62,169 nucleotides of DNA from Photobacterium jeanii (GCF_001650345.1 NZ_LVHF01000031.1:1-62169); one strand, 5' to 3'; positions 1 through 9,053 are shown, numbered from the stretch's first letter. Notes: a model not told the origin generated them from the letters alone. Made by a program: numbers and translations.

Positions 1-652
1 TGCGCTAATGAAAGTGCAAAACATCCAAGTTTACACTCACGATTCAATCGGTCTGGGTGAAGATGGTCCTACGCACCAACCCGTTGAGCAAATTGCATCG
101 CTACGTCTAACACCTAACATGAGCACATGGCGTCCATGTGACCAAGTTGAGTCAGCTGTAGCGTGGAAACTGGCTATCGAGCGTAAAGACGGCCCAACGT
201 CACTTATCTTCTCGCGTCAGAACCTAGCGCAACAAGAGCGTGATGCTGAGCAACTAGCGAACATCGCTAAAGGTGCTTACATCCTGAAAGATTGTGAAGG
301 CAAGCCTGAGCTTATCCTTATCGCAACGGGTTCTGAAGTTGAGCTAGCAGTTGCGGCAGCAGCAGAGCTAACAGCTGAAGGTACGAAAGTACGCGTTGTT
401 TCAATGCCATCAACAGATGCATTCGACAAGCAAGACGCGGAATACCGTGAAGCAGTACTACCATCAGACGTAACAGCGCGCATCGCTATCGAAGCGGGCA
501 TCGCAGACTTCTGGTACAAGTACGTAGGTTTCGGTGGCAAGATCATCGGTATGACGACCTTCGGTGAATCTGCACCAGCAGGCGAGCTATTCAAGATGTT
601 CGGCTTCACCACTGAAAACGTTGTGAACACAGCAAAAGAGCTACTAGCATAA
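1..652 (+). CDS. tkt: Transketolase, C-terminal part (5' end outside window)
   Basis: This is the last ~216 codons of transketolase, the thiamine-diphosphate enzyme that moves two-carbon units between sugar phosphates in the non-oxidative pentose phosphate pathway. The reading frame is already open at the first base, so the gene starts upstream of the window. The visible part holds the end of the pyrimidine-binding domain ([19 protein letters not shown], then the RPCDQVE region) and the C-terminal domain ([14 protein letters not shown], then [16 protein letters not shown] near the end). A terminator follows at 711. The order tkt-epd-pgk-fba matches other gammaproteobacteria. Family assignment is secure; which of several tkt paralogues it is cannot be told. 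Confidence 0.97.
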   Translation, partial: ALMKVQNIQVYTHDSIGLGEDGPTHQPVEQIASLRLTPNMSTWRPCDQVESAVAWKLAIERKDGPTSLIFSRQNLAQQERDAEQLANIAKGAYILKDCEGKPELILIATGSEVELAVAAAAELTAEGTKVRVVSMPSTDAFDKQDAEYREAVLPSDVTARIAIEAGIADFWYKYVGFGGKIIGMTTFGESAPAGELFKMFGFTTENVVNTAKELLA

Positions 653-710
653 TCTGCTGTTAGCGATGACAACGTACGACTGATTTTGTCGGGCGTGTCG
701 GATGAAAGAA

Positions 711-740
711 AGGCTTCCTGCGGGAAGCCTTTTTGCTTTT
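711..740 (+). terminator. Rho-independent terminator of tkt
   Basis: An 8-bp perfect stem AGGCTTCC/GGAAGCCT (711-718 with 723-730) and a TGCG loop are followed by a T-rich tail. It lies 59 bases after the tkt stop codon. Confidence 0.88.
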
Positions 741-796
741 TATGAAATAGAGTGCAATTTGTGCGTTATTTATGTGCTAGAAGCATAAAAGTCCAT

Positions 797-818
797 AATG
801 GTGAGAAGTGTCACATTT
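797..818. promoter_or_regulatory. CRP-like site upstream of epd
   Basis: The half-sites GGTGA and TCACA are separated by 6 bases, with A/T-rich flanks. This resembles the consensus TGTGA-N6-TCACA with one mismatch in the core. It lies 63 bases before the epd start. The epd-pgk operon of E. coli is known to respond to CRP and Cra, so a CRP site here is plausible, but binding is inferred. Confidence 0.45.
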
Positions 819-880
819 AAGGTGATTCTGTGCCGAGCTTGGTATACACTTACGCGGCTTATTTCTTTTGTAGCACGGAT

Positions 881-1930
881 ATGACACTAAAAGTCGCAAT
901 CAACGGATTTGGCCGTATTGGCCGCAGTGTTTTACGCGCTCTTTATGAGAGTGGTAAACACCAGCAGATTCAAGTCGTGGCGGTTAACGAGTTAGCTGAG
1001 CCTGAAGCTATGGCGCACTTGTTACAGTACGATACTAGCCACGGTCGCTTTTTTAAGCCTGTCTCTCACGATCAGGAGCACTTGTTTATTACCCATCAAA
1101 ATGGGGAACAAGACTCTATCCGCATCCTCCATCAAAGTGACATCAACCTTTTGCCTTGGCGAGATCTCGAGGTCGACATTGTGTTCGACTGTACCGGGTT
1201 CTATGGTTCACGCGAGGATGGTTTAGCCCACATTCAAGCTGGCGCTAAAAAAGTACTTTTCTCTCATCCTGCTGCAAATGATATCGACAATACCATTATC
1301 TATGGTGTGAACCACGAGACGCTGAAAGCCAGCGACCGTATTGTTTCCAATGGTTCATGTACCACCAACTGTATTGTTCCTGTTATTAAAGTGCTGGACG
1401 AAGCCTTCGGGATCGAGTCTGGCACTATCACAACGATTCACTCCTCTATGAATGACCAACAGGTCATTGATGCATACCACACGGATTTACGTCGTACCCG
1501 CGCTGCTAGTCAGTCAATTATTCCGGTTGATACCAAATTGCATTTAGGTATTGGTCGTGTTTTTCCGAAATTTTCTGACAAGTTTGAAGCTATTTCTGTG
1601 CGCGTGCCGACAATAAATGTGACGGCGATGGATTTAAGCGTCACAGTTCAGACAAAAGTGAAAGTTAATGACGTAAATCAATCACTGATGGACGCGACTC
1701 GTTGTACATTAGCCAACATTGTGGATTACACCGAAGCACCGCTGGTTTCAATCGACTTTAATCACGATCCCCATAGCGCGATTGTCGATGGGACACAAAC
1801 CCGGGTCAGTAATCAGCATTTGATCAAAATGCTGGTGTGGTGCGATAACGAATGGGGATTTGCCAACCGGATGTTAGATACCGCCTTGGCGATGCACCAA
1901 AGCTACGAAGGTCTCCAAGAAGGAGAGTAG
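881..1930 (+). CDS. epd: D-erythrose-4-phosphate dehydrogenase
   Basis: The product (349 aa) oxidises erythrose 4-phosphate to 4-phosphoerythronate with NAD, the first step of the DXP-dependent pyridoxal phosphate route. It has the GAPDH-family fold: the N-terminal Rossmann motif [15 protein letters not shown] and the catalytic cysteine motif [13 protein letters not shown]. Sequence around [18 protein letters not shown] fits Epd better than GapA. The frame is open back to a GTG at 830, but the ATG at 881 starts directly at the conserved [16 protein letters not shown] and gives the family's length. It is followed by pgk and fba, the usual glycolytic cluster. The pathway partner pdxJ is also in this window, at 34.3 kb. 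Confidence 0.95.
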   Translation: MTLKVAINGFGRIGRSVLRALYESGKHQQIQVVAVNELAEPEAMAHLLQYDTSHGRFFKPVSHDQEHLFITHQNGEQDSIRILHQSDINLLPWRDLEVDIVFDCTGFYGSREDGLAHIQAGAKKVLFSHPAANDIDNTIIYGVNHETLKASDRIVSNGSCTTNCIVPVIKVLDEAFGIESGTITTIHSSMNDQQVIDAYHTDLRRTRAASQSIIPVDTKLHLGIGRVFPKFSDKFEAISVRVPTINVTAMDLSVTVQTKVKVNDVNQSLMDATRCTLANIVDYTEAPLVSIDFNHDPHSAIVDGTQTRVSNQHLIKMLVWCDNEWGFANRMLDTALAMHQSYEGLQEGE

Positions 1931-1933
1931 CAA

Positions 1934-1956
1934 TTTAGCTCAGGTTTAGAGCTAAA
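1934..1956 (+). other. Intercistronic hairpin between epd and pgk
   Basis: An 8-bp perfect stem TTTAGCTC/GAGCTAAA (1934-1941 with 1949-1956) has a 7-base loop and begins 3 bases after the epd stop. No T-run follows, so it is not a standard terminator. It may be an mRNA-processing or stabilising structure. Confidence 0.45.
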
Positions 1957-2047
1957 GAAGGGCACAGAGACATTAAGTAAAGAATTCGTGAGTTAGGCAT
2001 AGTGCCGAGCTTTAAAAATTTTAGCTAACTTTGAGAAGGGACGAAGA

Positions 2048-3211
2048 ATGTCTGTAATCAAAATGATTGACCTAGATCTTGCTGGTAAACGCGTTTTTAT
2101 CCGTGCTGATCTAAACGTACCAGTGAAAGACGGTAAAGTAACTTCAGATGCACGTATCCTTGCATCTCTACCTACTATCAAGCACTGCCTAGAAGCAGGC
2201 GCGAAAGTAATGGTTACTTCTCACCTAGGTCGCCCAACTGAAGGCGAATACGCAGAAGAGTTCTCTCTACAACCTGTAGTTAACTACCTAAACGACGCAC
2301 TAGATTGCGAAGTTAAGCTAGCAAAAGATTACCTAGAAGGCCTAGAGCTAAACACTGGTGAGCTAGTAGTTCTTGAAAACGTTCGCTTCAACAAAGGCGA
2401 GAAGAAGAACGAAGAAGAACTATCTAAGAAATACGCAGCACTATGTGATGTATTCGTAATGGATGCATTCGGTACTGCTCACCGTGCACAAGCGTCAACA
2501 CACGGTGTTGGTATGCACGCGCCAGTTGCATGTGCAGGTCCTCTACTTGCAAACGAACTAGATGCACTAGGTAAAGCAATGGACAAGCCAGCACGTCCAA
2601 TGGTTGCTATCGTAGGTGGTTCTAAAGTTTCTACTAAGCTAACTGTTCTTGAGTCACTATCTAAAGTTGCAGACCAACTTGTAGTTGGTGGTGGTATCGC
2701 GAACACCTTCATCGCAGCTGCAGGTCACAACGTTGGTAAATCACTATACGAAGCGGATCTAGTAGACACTGCTAAGAAGCTAATGGATGAGTGTGCGATT
2801 CCTGTAGCAACTGACGTTGCATGTGCGAAAGCATTCGACGAGAACGCAGAAGCTGAAATCAAGCACGTTTCTGAAGTTCAAGACGACGACATGATCTTCG
2901 ACCTAGGCCCTGATTCAACTGCAGAGCTAGCGAAAATCCTAAAAGACGCTAAAACTATTCTATGGAATGGCCCTGTAGGTGTATTCGAGTTCAAGAACTT
3001 CGAAGCAGGTACAGAAGGTATCTCTCGCGCAATCGCAGAGTCTGAAGGTTTCTCTGTAGCAGGTGGTGGTGACACACTAGCAGCTATCGATAAATTCGGT
3101 ATCAAAGCTGACGTTTCTTACATCTCTACTGGTGGCGGTGCATTCCTTGAGTTCGTTGAAGGTAAAGTACTTCCTGCAGTTGCTATGCTAGAAGAGCGCG
3201 CAAAAGCTTAA
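2048..3211 (+). CDS. pgk: Phosphoglycerate kinase
   Basis: The enzyme (387 aa, normal length) transfers phosphate from 1,3-bisphosphoglycerate to ADP in glycolysis and works in reverse in gluconeogenesis. The N-terminal substrate-binding motif [17 protein letters not shown] is present, as are the VTSHLGRPT segment and the C-terminal glycine-rich nucleotide-binding motif [12 protein letters not shown]. The ATG at 2048 has an AGGGA Shine-Dalgarno sequence just upstream. Leucine is coded very largely by CTA, and codon choice is strongly biased, as expected of a highly expressed gene in this family. A terminator follows at 3223. Confidence 0.98.
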   Translation: MSVIKMIDLDLAGKRVFIRADLNVPVKDGKVTSDARILASLPTIKHCLEAGAKVMVTSHLGRPTEGEYAEEFSLQPVVNYLNDALDCEVKLAKDYLEGLELNTGELVVLENVRFNKGEKKNEEELSKKYAALCDVFVMDAFGTAHRAQASTHGVGMHAPVACAGPLLANELDALGKAMDKPARPMVAIVGGSKVSTKLTVLESLSKVADQLVVGGGIANTFIAAAGHNVGKSLYEADLVDTAKKLMDECAIPVATDVACAKAFDENAEAEIKHVSEVQDDDMIFDLGPDSTAELAKILKDAKTILWNGPVGVFEFKNFEAGTEGISRAIAESEGFSVAGGGDTLAAIDKFGIKADVSYISTGGGAFLEFVEGKVLPAVAMLEERAKA

Positions 3212-3222
3212 TTTTTATAGGT

Positions 3223-3245
3223 GGGAGCTTGGCTCCCTCCTTTTT
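3223..3245 (+). terminator. Rho-independent terminator of pgk
   Basis: The stem GGGAGC/GCTCCC (3223-3228 with 3232-3237) has a 3-base TTG loop, with further G-C pairs outside one mismatch. A T-run follows at 3241-3245. It separates pgk from fba, which probably also has its own promoter. Confidence 0.82.
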
Positions 3246-3281
3246 AGCGTTTGTTTCTTCAAGCAAGTTTTTATAGAATGC

Positions 3282-3303
3282 TTGACCTAAAGCAAACGTT
3301 TGC
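3282..3303. promoter_or_regulatory. LacI-family-type palindrome behind a -35-like element upstream of fba
   Basis: The 12-bp perfect palindrome GCAAACGTTTGC (3292-3303) has the central CG and A/T arms typical of LacI/GalR-family operators such as PurR or Cra. It lies 5 bases after a TTGACC -35-like hexamer (3282-3287) and 48 bases before the fba start, so a bound repressor would cover the promoter. Which regulator binds is not visible. The -10 element is weak and uncertain. Confidence 0.5.
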
Positions 3304-3350
3304 AAAGATTTAAAATTCACAAAGACAACAAGGCAAATAGGACTATTGTT

Positions 3351-4427
3351 ATGTCTAAGATCTTCGATTTTGTAAAACCTGGTGTTATTTCTGGCGACGA
3401 CGTACAGAAAGTTTTTGAAATTGCTAAAGAGCACAAGTTTGCACTTCCAGCAGTTAACGTTGTTAACACTGACTCTGTAAACGCTGTTCTAGAAGCGGCT
3501 GCAAAAGTTAAAGCTCCAGTTGTTGTTCAGTTCTCTAACGGCGGTGCTGCATTCTTCGCTGGTAAAGGTCTGAAACTAGAAGGTCAAGAAGCACAAGTTA
3601 AAGGTGCTGTTGCAGGTGCTAAATACGTGCACGCTGTTGCTGAAGCTTACGGTGTTCCAGTTATTCTTCACACTGACCACGCTGCTAAGAAACTGCTTCC
3701 ATGGATCGACGGTCTACTAGACGCGGGTGAAGAGTTCTTCGCTCAAACTGGTAAGCCTCTATTCTCTTCTCACATGATCGACCTTTCTGAAGAGTCTCTA
3801 GAAGAGAACATCGAGATCTCTGGTAAGTACCTAGAGCGCATGGCTAAAATGAACATGACGCTAGAAATCGAACTAGGTTGTACTGGTGGTGAAGAAGACG
3901 GCGTTGATAACTCTGACATGGACGCATCTGAGCTATACACTTCTCCAGAAGACGTTGCTTACGCATACGAGAAACTAGTTGCTATCAGCCCACGTTTCAC
4001 TATCGCAGCTTCTTTCGGTAACGTACACGGTGTATACAAGCCAGGTAACGTTGTTCTAACTCCAACTATCCTACGCGATTCTCAAGCTTACTGTGCTGAG
4101 AAATTTGGTATTGCACCAAACGCACTAAACTTCGTATTCCACGGTGGTTCTGGTTCAACTGAAGCAGAAATCCAAGAGTCTATCGGTTACGGTGTTATCA
4201 AAATGAACATCGATACTGATACACAGTGGGCTACATGGGACGGCATCCGTGCATACGAAGCTGAAAACCGTGATTACCTACAAGGTCAAATCGGTAACCC
4301 AACTGGCGAAGATGCGCCAAACAAGAAGTTCTACGATCCACGCGTATGGCTACGTGCTGGTCAAGCATCAATGGTTGCTCGTCTTGAGAAAGCATTCGCT
4401 GACCTTAACGCAATCGACGTACTATAA
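3351..4427 (+). CDS. fba: Class II fructose-bisphosphate aldolase
   Basis: The enzyme (358 aa) is the zinc-dependent aldolase that splits fructose 1,6-bisphosphate into dihydroxyacetone phosphate and glyceraldehyde 3-phosphate. The zinc-binding motif VILHTDHAAKKLLPW and the phosphate-binding GGSGSTEAEIQESI are present. The frame is open back to 3300, but the ATG at 3351 begins the conserved MSKIFDFVKPGVI and gives the length of E. coli FbaA. Codon use is the same CTA-rich type as pgk. A terminator follows at 4466. The preceding palindrome suggests control separate from epd-pgk. Confidence 0.98.
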   Translation: MSKIFDFVKPGVISGDDVQKVFEIAKEHKFALPAVNVVNTDSVNAVLEAAAKVKAPVVVQFSNGGAAFFAGKGLKLEGQEAQVKGAVAGAKYVHAVAEAYGVPVILHTDHAAKKLLPWIDGLLDAGEEFFAQTGKPLFSSHMIDLSEESLEENIEISGKYLERMAKMNMTLEIELGCTGGEEDGVDNSDMDASELYTSPEDVAYAYEKLVAISPRFTIAASFGNVHGVYKPGNVVLTPTILRDSQAYCAEKFGIAPNALNFVFHGGSGSTEAEIQESIGYGVIKMNIDTDTQWATWDGIRAYEAENRDYLQGQIGNPTGEDAPNKKFYDPRVWLRAGQASMVARLEKAFADLNAIDVL

Positions 4428-4785
4428 TTCGTCTGATATTGCAGCGTAAGCGCTGAAGATTTGGAAAGCCCGCAGTTAGCGGGCTTTTTTTTGTCTAGAA
4501 TAAATAGCGGCTTAGCGGGATTGCGAATATCACGAAACGGATAGATGCATCGTAGCAATAAAGCGCTTAATAATTCGCCGAGGCTGGTATAAAGTATTTT
4601 TGTTACAACGATAAACGTTATTGTTTTATTGTCAGGGAAGAATAACTGATAATGCGCGCAATCCGGTGCGGCTAGGTGCTGGTTTGCGATCTAGCGGTAA
4701 TTCGAGTATTGCCCCAGATTGATTGGTTACCCCACTCAACAGGGATGCCCAAAGTGGCAATTAATAAAAAAGAGAGAGAGTAAAT
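4428..4785. other. Intergenic interval fba-mscS (358 bp)
   Basis: The fba terminator occupies 4466-4492. The remaining ~290 bases are A/T-rich and must hold the mscS promoter, but no box stands out. An imperfect inverted repeat built on ACGATAA/TTATTGT lies near 4610-4625. No ORF with a ribosome-binding site or family likeness was found. Confidence 0.6.
4466..4492 (+). terminator. Rho-independent terminator of fba
   Basis: An 8-bp stem AAGCCCGC/GCGGGCTT (4466-4473 with 4479-4486) is followed by a run of T. Confidence 0.92.
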
Positions 4786-5670
4786 ATGACCGAGAGTGTA
4801 GCCGACAAGGTTGTCGACACCATTACTGAAAATGAATTAACAACAGGTGTATTAAACGCTGGTACTTGGGTGGCAGACAACCAAGACTTGCTCATTCAAT
4901 ACGCGGTAAACCTGATTTCAGCACTGCTGATCTTGTTCATTGGTAACATGATCGTGAAAGGCATTGCTAACGGCGTTGCTAAAGTACTGCGTAAGAAAAA
5001 CATGGATGATGCAGTGGTTGAGTTCCTGCATTCGCTAGTGCGTTACTTGCTGTTTGTGATCGTGCTGATTGCTGCGCTAGGTCGTTTAGGCGTACAAACA
5101 GCGTCAGTGGTAGCCGTGATCGGTGCCGCGGGCTTAGCGATTGGTCTTGCGCTACAAGGCTCACTATCTAACTTTGCGGCAGGTGTGCTTATTGTTAGCT
5201 TCCGTCCGTTTAAATCGGGTGACTACGTAGAAATCGGTGGTGTTGCAGGTTCGGTTGAATCGATCCAAATTTTCTCAACAGTGCTAAAAACCCCAGATAA
5301 CAAGATGGTGGTGGTACCAAACGGCTCTGTTATTGGTAGCCCAATCACTAACTATTCTCGCCACGCGACCCGTCGTATCGACTACGTGATTGGCGTGTCT
5401 TACGATGCGGATCTGAAAAAGACCAAAGAAGTGCTAGCGCGTGTGGTTGCGGCTGAATCTCGTGTTCTAAAAGATCCTGAGCCAACCATTGGTGTGGTTG
5501 CACTAGCAGACTCTTCAGTGAACTTTGTGGTTCGCCCATGGGTGAAAACCGAAGATTACTGGGGTGTGTACTTTGATTTGCTTCAAGCGATCAAAGAAGA
5601 GTTGGATAAAGAAAATATCGGTATCCCATACCCACAAATGGATGTTCATCTGAACAAGCTAGAAAGCTAA
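4786..5670 (+). CDS. mscS: Small-conductance mechanosensitive channel
   Basis: The product (294 aa) is a homo-heptameric inner-membrane channel that opens under membrane tension and vents solutes on hypo-osmotic shock. Three membrane segments are visible at about residues 36-58, 80-101 and 105-136. The third is the Gly/Ala-rich pore helix (GLAIGLALQGSLSNFAAG). It is followed by the beta domain (FRPFKSGDYVEIGGVAGSVE, VVVPNGSVIGSPITNYS) and the C-terminal alpha-beta vestibule. The length is typical of MscS. A GA-rich ribosome-binding stretch precedes the ATG. It lies next to argO as in E. coli. Confidence 0.96.
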   Translation: MTESVADKVVDTITENELTTGVLNAGTWVADNQDLLIQYAVNLISALLILFIGNMIVKGIANGVAKVLRKKNMDDAVVEFLHSLVRYLLFVIVLIAALGRLGVQTASVVAVIGAAGLAIGLALQGSLSNFAAGVLIVSFRPFKSGDYVEIGGVAGSVESIQIFSTVLKTPDNKMVVVPNGSVIGSPITNYSRHATRRIDYVIGVSYDADLKKTKEVLARVVAAESRVLKDPEPTIGVVALADSSVNFVVRPWVKTEDYWGVYFDLLQAIKEELDKENIGIPYPQMDVHLNKLES

Positions 5671-5690
5671 TCAGATAGCCTCAGATACAT

Positions 5691-5722
5691 AAAAATGGCG
5701 CTCAGTGAGCGCCATTTTTTTA
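5691..5722. terminator. Bidirectional terminator between mscS and the YbaK-type gene
   Basis: The stem ATGGCGCTC/GAGCGCCAT has a 3-base AGT loop, with A-runs before and T-runs after, so it can end transcription from both convergent genes. Confidence 0.9.
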
Positions 5723-5754
5723 TCTAACCATTTTTTATCTAGCCACTTGCCGTA

Positions 5755-6261
5755 TTAAGCCGGAATATCAGCAGGTAAGCGGATTATACGGTTAGGTAAT
5801 GCTGCTAAGATGGTATCTAAATCTTTCGTTGCAAAGGCAAAGGTATAGTCTGGTTTACCCGGAGTGTACATCATTTCGAGGTGAAGATAGAGCACAGGGT
5901 CAACCAAGATAATCACGTCTGCAGGTAAGCCAAATGGGCAGACTGCCCCCGGCTCACAGCCAATGGCAGCTTGCATCTCTTCGTTGTTACACACCGAGAC
6001 GCGCTTGCCGATCAGGTTCTTAACCAGCTTGCTATCGAGTCTGCTGTCTCTGTGAGTGAGTAACAAACAGTGACCGCCCCCTTTAATTTTCATGAACAAG
6101 CTTTTACTTGGCGCCGCTGTCCATCCGAGTTGTTCGGCCATCTTAGCGTCGGCTTCATAATCGAGAATGGGCTCATGCTGCCATGATTGGTACGCAACCT
6201 CAGTGTTGGCAAACAGTGCAAGGTTGAATTGATAAAGTTGATCTAATTGATTATGCGACAT
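5755..6261 (-). CDS. YbaK/ProX-family aminoacyl-tRNA deacylase-like protein
   Basis: This 168-aa protein belongs to the YbaK/prolyl-tRNA-synthetase-associated editing-domain family (YeaK/ProX-like). Members hydrolyse mischarged aminoacyl-tRNAs in trans. Visible features are the SKSLFMKIKGGGHCLLLTHR strand region with a lysine at the usual functional site, GKRVSVCNNEEM, and the signature GCEPGAVCPFGLP followed by VDPVLYLHLEMMYTPG. Its start lies within the end of argO: the two minus-strand genes overlap by 11 bases, so they are probably co-transcribed. The amino acid it edits cannot be told. A second, different YbaK-family gene lies at 19478-19954. Confidence 0.82.
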   Translation of the reverse strand: MSHNQLDQLYQFNLALFANTEVAYQSWQHEPILDYEADAKMAEQLGWTAAPSKSLFMKIKGGGHCLLLTHRDSRLDSKLVKNLIGKRVSVCNNEEMQAAIGCEPGAVCPFGLPADVIILVDPVLYLHLEMMYTPGKPDYTFAFATKDLDTILAALPNRIIRLPADIPA

Positions 6262-6883
6262 ACTTGATCCACAGTCCGTTGGCTAAGTGAGTGGCAATAA
6301 ACAGCATCATGCCTGCAACAGCAAAATCGATACCGCGTTTAACCTTAGGTTTTGACAGTGTTGGCCCTAATTTGGCTGCGCCAATCGACAAGGTATAGAA
6401 CCATGTGAAAGAGGCGAAGATGGTGCCAACGGCAAAGGCAATACGATCGTTGCCTTCAAATTGTCCGCCAATTGACCCCAATATAACAACTGTATCTAGG
6501 TATAAATGCGGGTTAAGTACAGTTACGGCTAATGCACCGAGGATCACAGCGCGGCGACCGCGAGCATTCACCTGTTGTGCTTGCTCGATTTGATCTTGTG
6601 ATTGCAAGGCGCTGCGTAGTGACATGCTGCCGTAGAAGAGTAAAAACAAGATCCCGCCAACAGTGACAGTGGTGAGCAGTGTTTCGTTGCTTGATAGTAA
6701 TGCACCACCGCCAAAGACGCCCAAACTAATAAAAACCACATCACAGATACTGCAGATAGTAGCTGTGGTTAAGTGATGATTGCGTTTGATGCCCTGATTT
6801 AAAACATAAGCATTTTGCGCGCCGATAGGAATGATCAAACTCGCGCCTAAGAAAAAACCTTGTAAAAGTGCCCCAATGCCCAT
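6251..6883 (-). CDS. argO: LysE-family amino-acid exporter, ArgO type
   Basis: This 210-aa integral membrane protein of the LysE/ArgO family exports basic amino acids (arginine in E. coli). About six hydrophobic segments are visible. The N-terminal motif GFFLGASLIIPIGAQNAYVLNQG is the family signature, and VTVLNPHLYLDTVVILGSIG is the conserved central motif with Asn-Pro. It is divergent from the LysR gene argP, which activates argO in E. coli, and this supports the ArgO assignment. It overlaps the downstream deacylase gene. Confidence 0.88.
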   Translation of the reverse strand: MGIGALLQGFFLGASLIIPIGAQNAYVLNQGIKRNHHLTTATICSICDVVFISLGVFGGGALLSSNETLLTTVTVGGILFLLFYGSMSLRSALQSQDQIEQAQQVNARGRRAVILGALAVTVLNPHLYLDTVVILGSIGGQFEGNDRIAFAVGTIFASFTWFYTLSIGAAKLGPTLSKPKVKRGIDFAVAGMMLFIATHLANGLWIKYVA

Positions 6884-6979
6884 GTGCTAAATCGCCCTAA
6901 AGTGTTGTTTTCTGAGTGGTATGCTCAGGTTGAAAGAAAGGAATGGCGTCAGCGTACACTTAGGGATAGCATTAAGTAC

Positions 6980-7007
6980 AACTAATAAAACTTATATATC
7001 ATTAGTT
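6980..7007. promoter_or_regulatory. Inverted repeat in the argO-argP intergenic region
   Basis: The arms AACTAAT (6980-6986) and ATTAGTT (7001-7007) are separated by 14 bases, and a further CTAAT lies at 7011-7015. LysR-type regulators bind dyads in divergent intergenic regions, so this is a candidate ArgP site. Binding is inferred from position only. Confidence 0.35.
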
Positions 7008-7031
7008 CGCCTAATACTGAGAGGGAGCGGA

Positions 7032-7928
7032 ATGCGAGGGTTAGATTATCGTTGGGTAGAAGCATTGGATGCAGTGATTGCGCAACGAGGTTTTGAGCGG
7101 GCAGCAGAGCATTTGTGTATTACTCAATCAGCGGTATCACAACGGGTGAAGCAGCTTGAAAAGTTAATGGCACAACCGCTATTGGTTCGTGAGCAACCGC
7201 CACGTCCGACAGCGGCTGGGCAAAAGATCTTAGGGTTGTACCGTCGGGTCAGACTGCTAGAGCAAGAGCTTTTGCCAGAGCTGACGCCAGATGATATTAG
7301 CCAACCACTATCTGTAGCACTGGCGACTAACGCTGATAGTTTAGCGACTTGGTTGCTGCCTGCACTCAGTCCATTGCTCAAGGCACGTCGCATAGAGCTG
7401 AACTTATTGATTGAAGATGAAGTCCGCACCTTAGATAGATTGCGTAGTGGTGAAGTGGTAGGCGCGATCAGTATGGAAGCAACGCCAATGTCGGGCTGTG
7501 TCGCTGATTATTTAGGACGAGTCGACTTTCTGTGTGTGGCTAATGCCGAGTTTCGCGAACGTTATTTTCCAGATGGGGTTACTCGCGAAACCTTATGCGC
7601 GGCACCGGCGGTGGCGTTTGATCAGCATGATGATATGCACGAGCGTTTTATCCAGCAGCACTTTAATTTACCTGCTGGCAGCATGATGAAACACACGGTA
7701 CGTTCATCAGAAGCTTTCGTAAAGATGGCAACCGAAGGAGTGGCGTATTGCTTGATCCCTCGGGTGCAAATCATCGATGAGCTGGCAAGTGGTGAGCTGG
7801 TGAACTTAACCCCAGATATTACCTTGATCCGCCGTATGTACTGGCACCACTGGGCGCTTGAAAGTGGGGTGTTAGCCGAGTTGTCGAGCCAATTGGTTAA
7901 TCATGCCCAGCAAGTATTACCGCAATAG
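7032..7928 (+). CDS. argP: LysR-family transcriptional regulator ArgP
   Basis: This 298-aa LysR regulator activates argO and other genes in response to arginine and lysine (also called IciA in E. coli). The N-terminal winged helix-turn-helix is clear ([20 protein letters not shown], then [13 protein letters not shown]), followed by the periplasmic-binding-like effector domain. The frame is open back to 6921, but the ATG at 7032 has a strong GAGGGAG ribosome-binding site and begins [15 protein letters not shown] as in ArgP, giving the family length. It is divergent from argO, the arrangement expected for regulator and target. Confidence 0.93.
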   Translation: MRGLDYRWVEALDAVIAQRGFERAAEHLCITQSAVSQRVKQLEKLMAQPLLVREQPPRPTAAGQKILGLYRRVRLLEQELLPELTPDDISQPLSVALATNADSLATWLLPALSPLLKARRIELNLLIEDEVRTLDRLRSGEVVGAISMEATPMSGCVADYLGRVDFLCVANAEFRERYFPDGVTRETLCAAPAVAFDQHDDMHERFIQQHFNLPAGSMMKHTVRSSEAFVKMATEGVAYCLIPRVQIIDELASGELVNLTPDITLIRRMYWHHWALESGVLAELSSQLVNHAQQVLPQ

Positions 7929-8250
7929 AGTGCTCTAAAAGCTAGTGTAAATATCTCTTGAATCGCGACTTTTCTTACGGAGATAAAGTGAGGCGAGTCA
8001 GAGCTAAAGGTGATTTTAGCGGCATTGGATTGTTCAAATTGGCAGAAGTTCCCCACTGTTACTTGCGATTACATTAGTTTGTGAGCAAGGGAGCAAAAGT
8101 TAAACAGTTGGCATTTCTGATAAATAAAACACTGTTCATTTTAAGGGTGCTCTGCTAGGATTAGCACCATTGTTGGTTATCCAACCCGAATTATACCAAT
8201 CGGAATGAACACTTATTCTGGTGAGTATCACTGCTCGTAGGAGAGAGAAC
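7929..8250. other. Intergenic interval argP-yggE (322 bp)
   Basis: No clear terminator follows argP. The stretch 8170-8210 contains short dyads (TTGGTTATCCAA at about 8173-8184 and CCGA...TCGG around TTATACCAA) that could fold. Nothing coding is supported. The yggE promoter must lie here but no strong -35/-10 pair stands out. Confidence 0.5.
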
Positions 8251-8955
8251 ATGCATAAGAAATTACTGGCTACAGTATTGGGTGCGACAGCACTGCTATC
8301 GACACAACTGCAAGCGGCAGAAGTGAGCTTTCCTCATCTTGTGACTCAAGGCCATGGCGAAATCATCGCTACGGCAGATATGGCAAAACTGCACGTTGAA
8401 GTGACTGAGAAACGCGCAACAGCCAAAGAAGCCAAACAAGCCGTTGATAAAGCCGTCGTTGCCTTTATTGCCCGTTTGGAAAAACAAGGGGTGAAGCGTG
8501 CTGATATTCAAAGCGCGAACATTTCACTGCACCCTGAATACAAATACCCGAAAAATAAAGAGCCGCAGCTAGTTGGTTACCGTGCAGAACGTGAAGTGAC
8601 CGTTACGGTACACAAATTGGAAGCGCTGAATACCTATCTTGATGGCTCGCTTGTGGACGGCATTAACCGCATTCGTAATATCGAGCTTAAGAGCAGCAAA
8701 GAAGCAGAGCTGAAACAACAAGCTCGTACCGCAGCGATCAAAGATGCCAAAGAAAAAGCGCAATCAGTAGCGAATGGCTTTGGGGAAAGTGTCGATGGGG
8801 TATGGCAAATCACTTACCTAACACAAAGTGTGCAGCCTTATGTCATGCAGGCTCGTACCATGTCATTGATGAGCAATGATGTTGGTGAGTCGTACCAGAA
8901 CGATAAGATTGTGATTGAAGATAGCGTGGATGTTATTTTCAAATTGGCTGATTAA
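8251..8955 (+). CDS. yggE: SIMPL-domain periplasmic protein, YggE family
   Basis: This 234-aa protein has a signal peptide (KKLLATVLGATALLSTQLQA, likely cut before AEVSF) and the SIMPL/DUF541 domain. E. coli YggE has been linked to lowering oxidative stress, but its molecular activity is not established. Motifs include VTQGHGEIIATADMAKLHVEV near the mature N-terminus and AREVTVTVHKLEALN-like sequence in the middle. The ATG at 8251 follows GTAGGAGAGAGAAC, a good ribosome-binding site. The in-frame GTG at 8221 would put charged residues before the signal peptide and is rejected. In E. coli yggE also sits beside argO and argP. Confidence 0.88.
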   Translation: MHKKLLATVLGATALLSTQLQAAEVSFPHLVTQGHGEIIATADMAKLHVEVTEKRATAKEAKQAVDKAVVAFIARLEKQGVKRADIQSANISLHPEYKYPKNKEPQLVGYRAEREVTVTVHKLEALNTYLDGSLVDGINRIRNIELKSSKEAELKQQARTAAIKDAKEKAQSVANGFGESVDGVWQITYLTQSVQPYVMQARTMSLMSNDVGESYQNDKIVIEDSVDVIFKLAD

Positions 8956-8992
8956 TTGTAATCAGAAGCCAGTTAGACACTGAGTTTTAAAA

Positions 8993-9016
8993 CAAAGGCC
9001 GCGATTGCGGCCTTTG
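8993..9016. terminator. Bidirectional terminator between yggE and serA
   Basis: A 10-bp perfect stem CAAAGGCCGC/GCGGCCTTTG with a GATT loop is flanked by T-rich sequence on both strands. It serves convergent yggE and serA. Confidence 0.9.
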
Positions 9017-9053
9017 TGGTTTTGGTACCTAAGTAAACTTAGGAAGTCAGTGC

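Noticed and set aside
8173..8210. Possible small dispersed repeat (dyads around TTATACCAATCGG) before yggE
   Set aside because: I see no second copy in the window, so a repeat family cannot be supported from this sequence alone.
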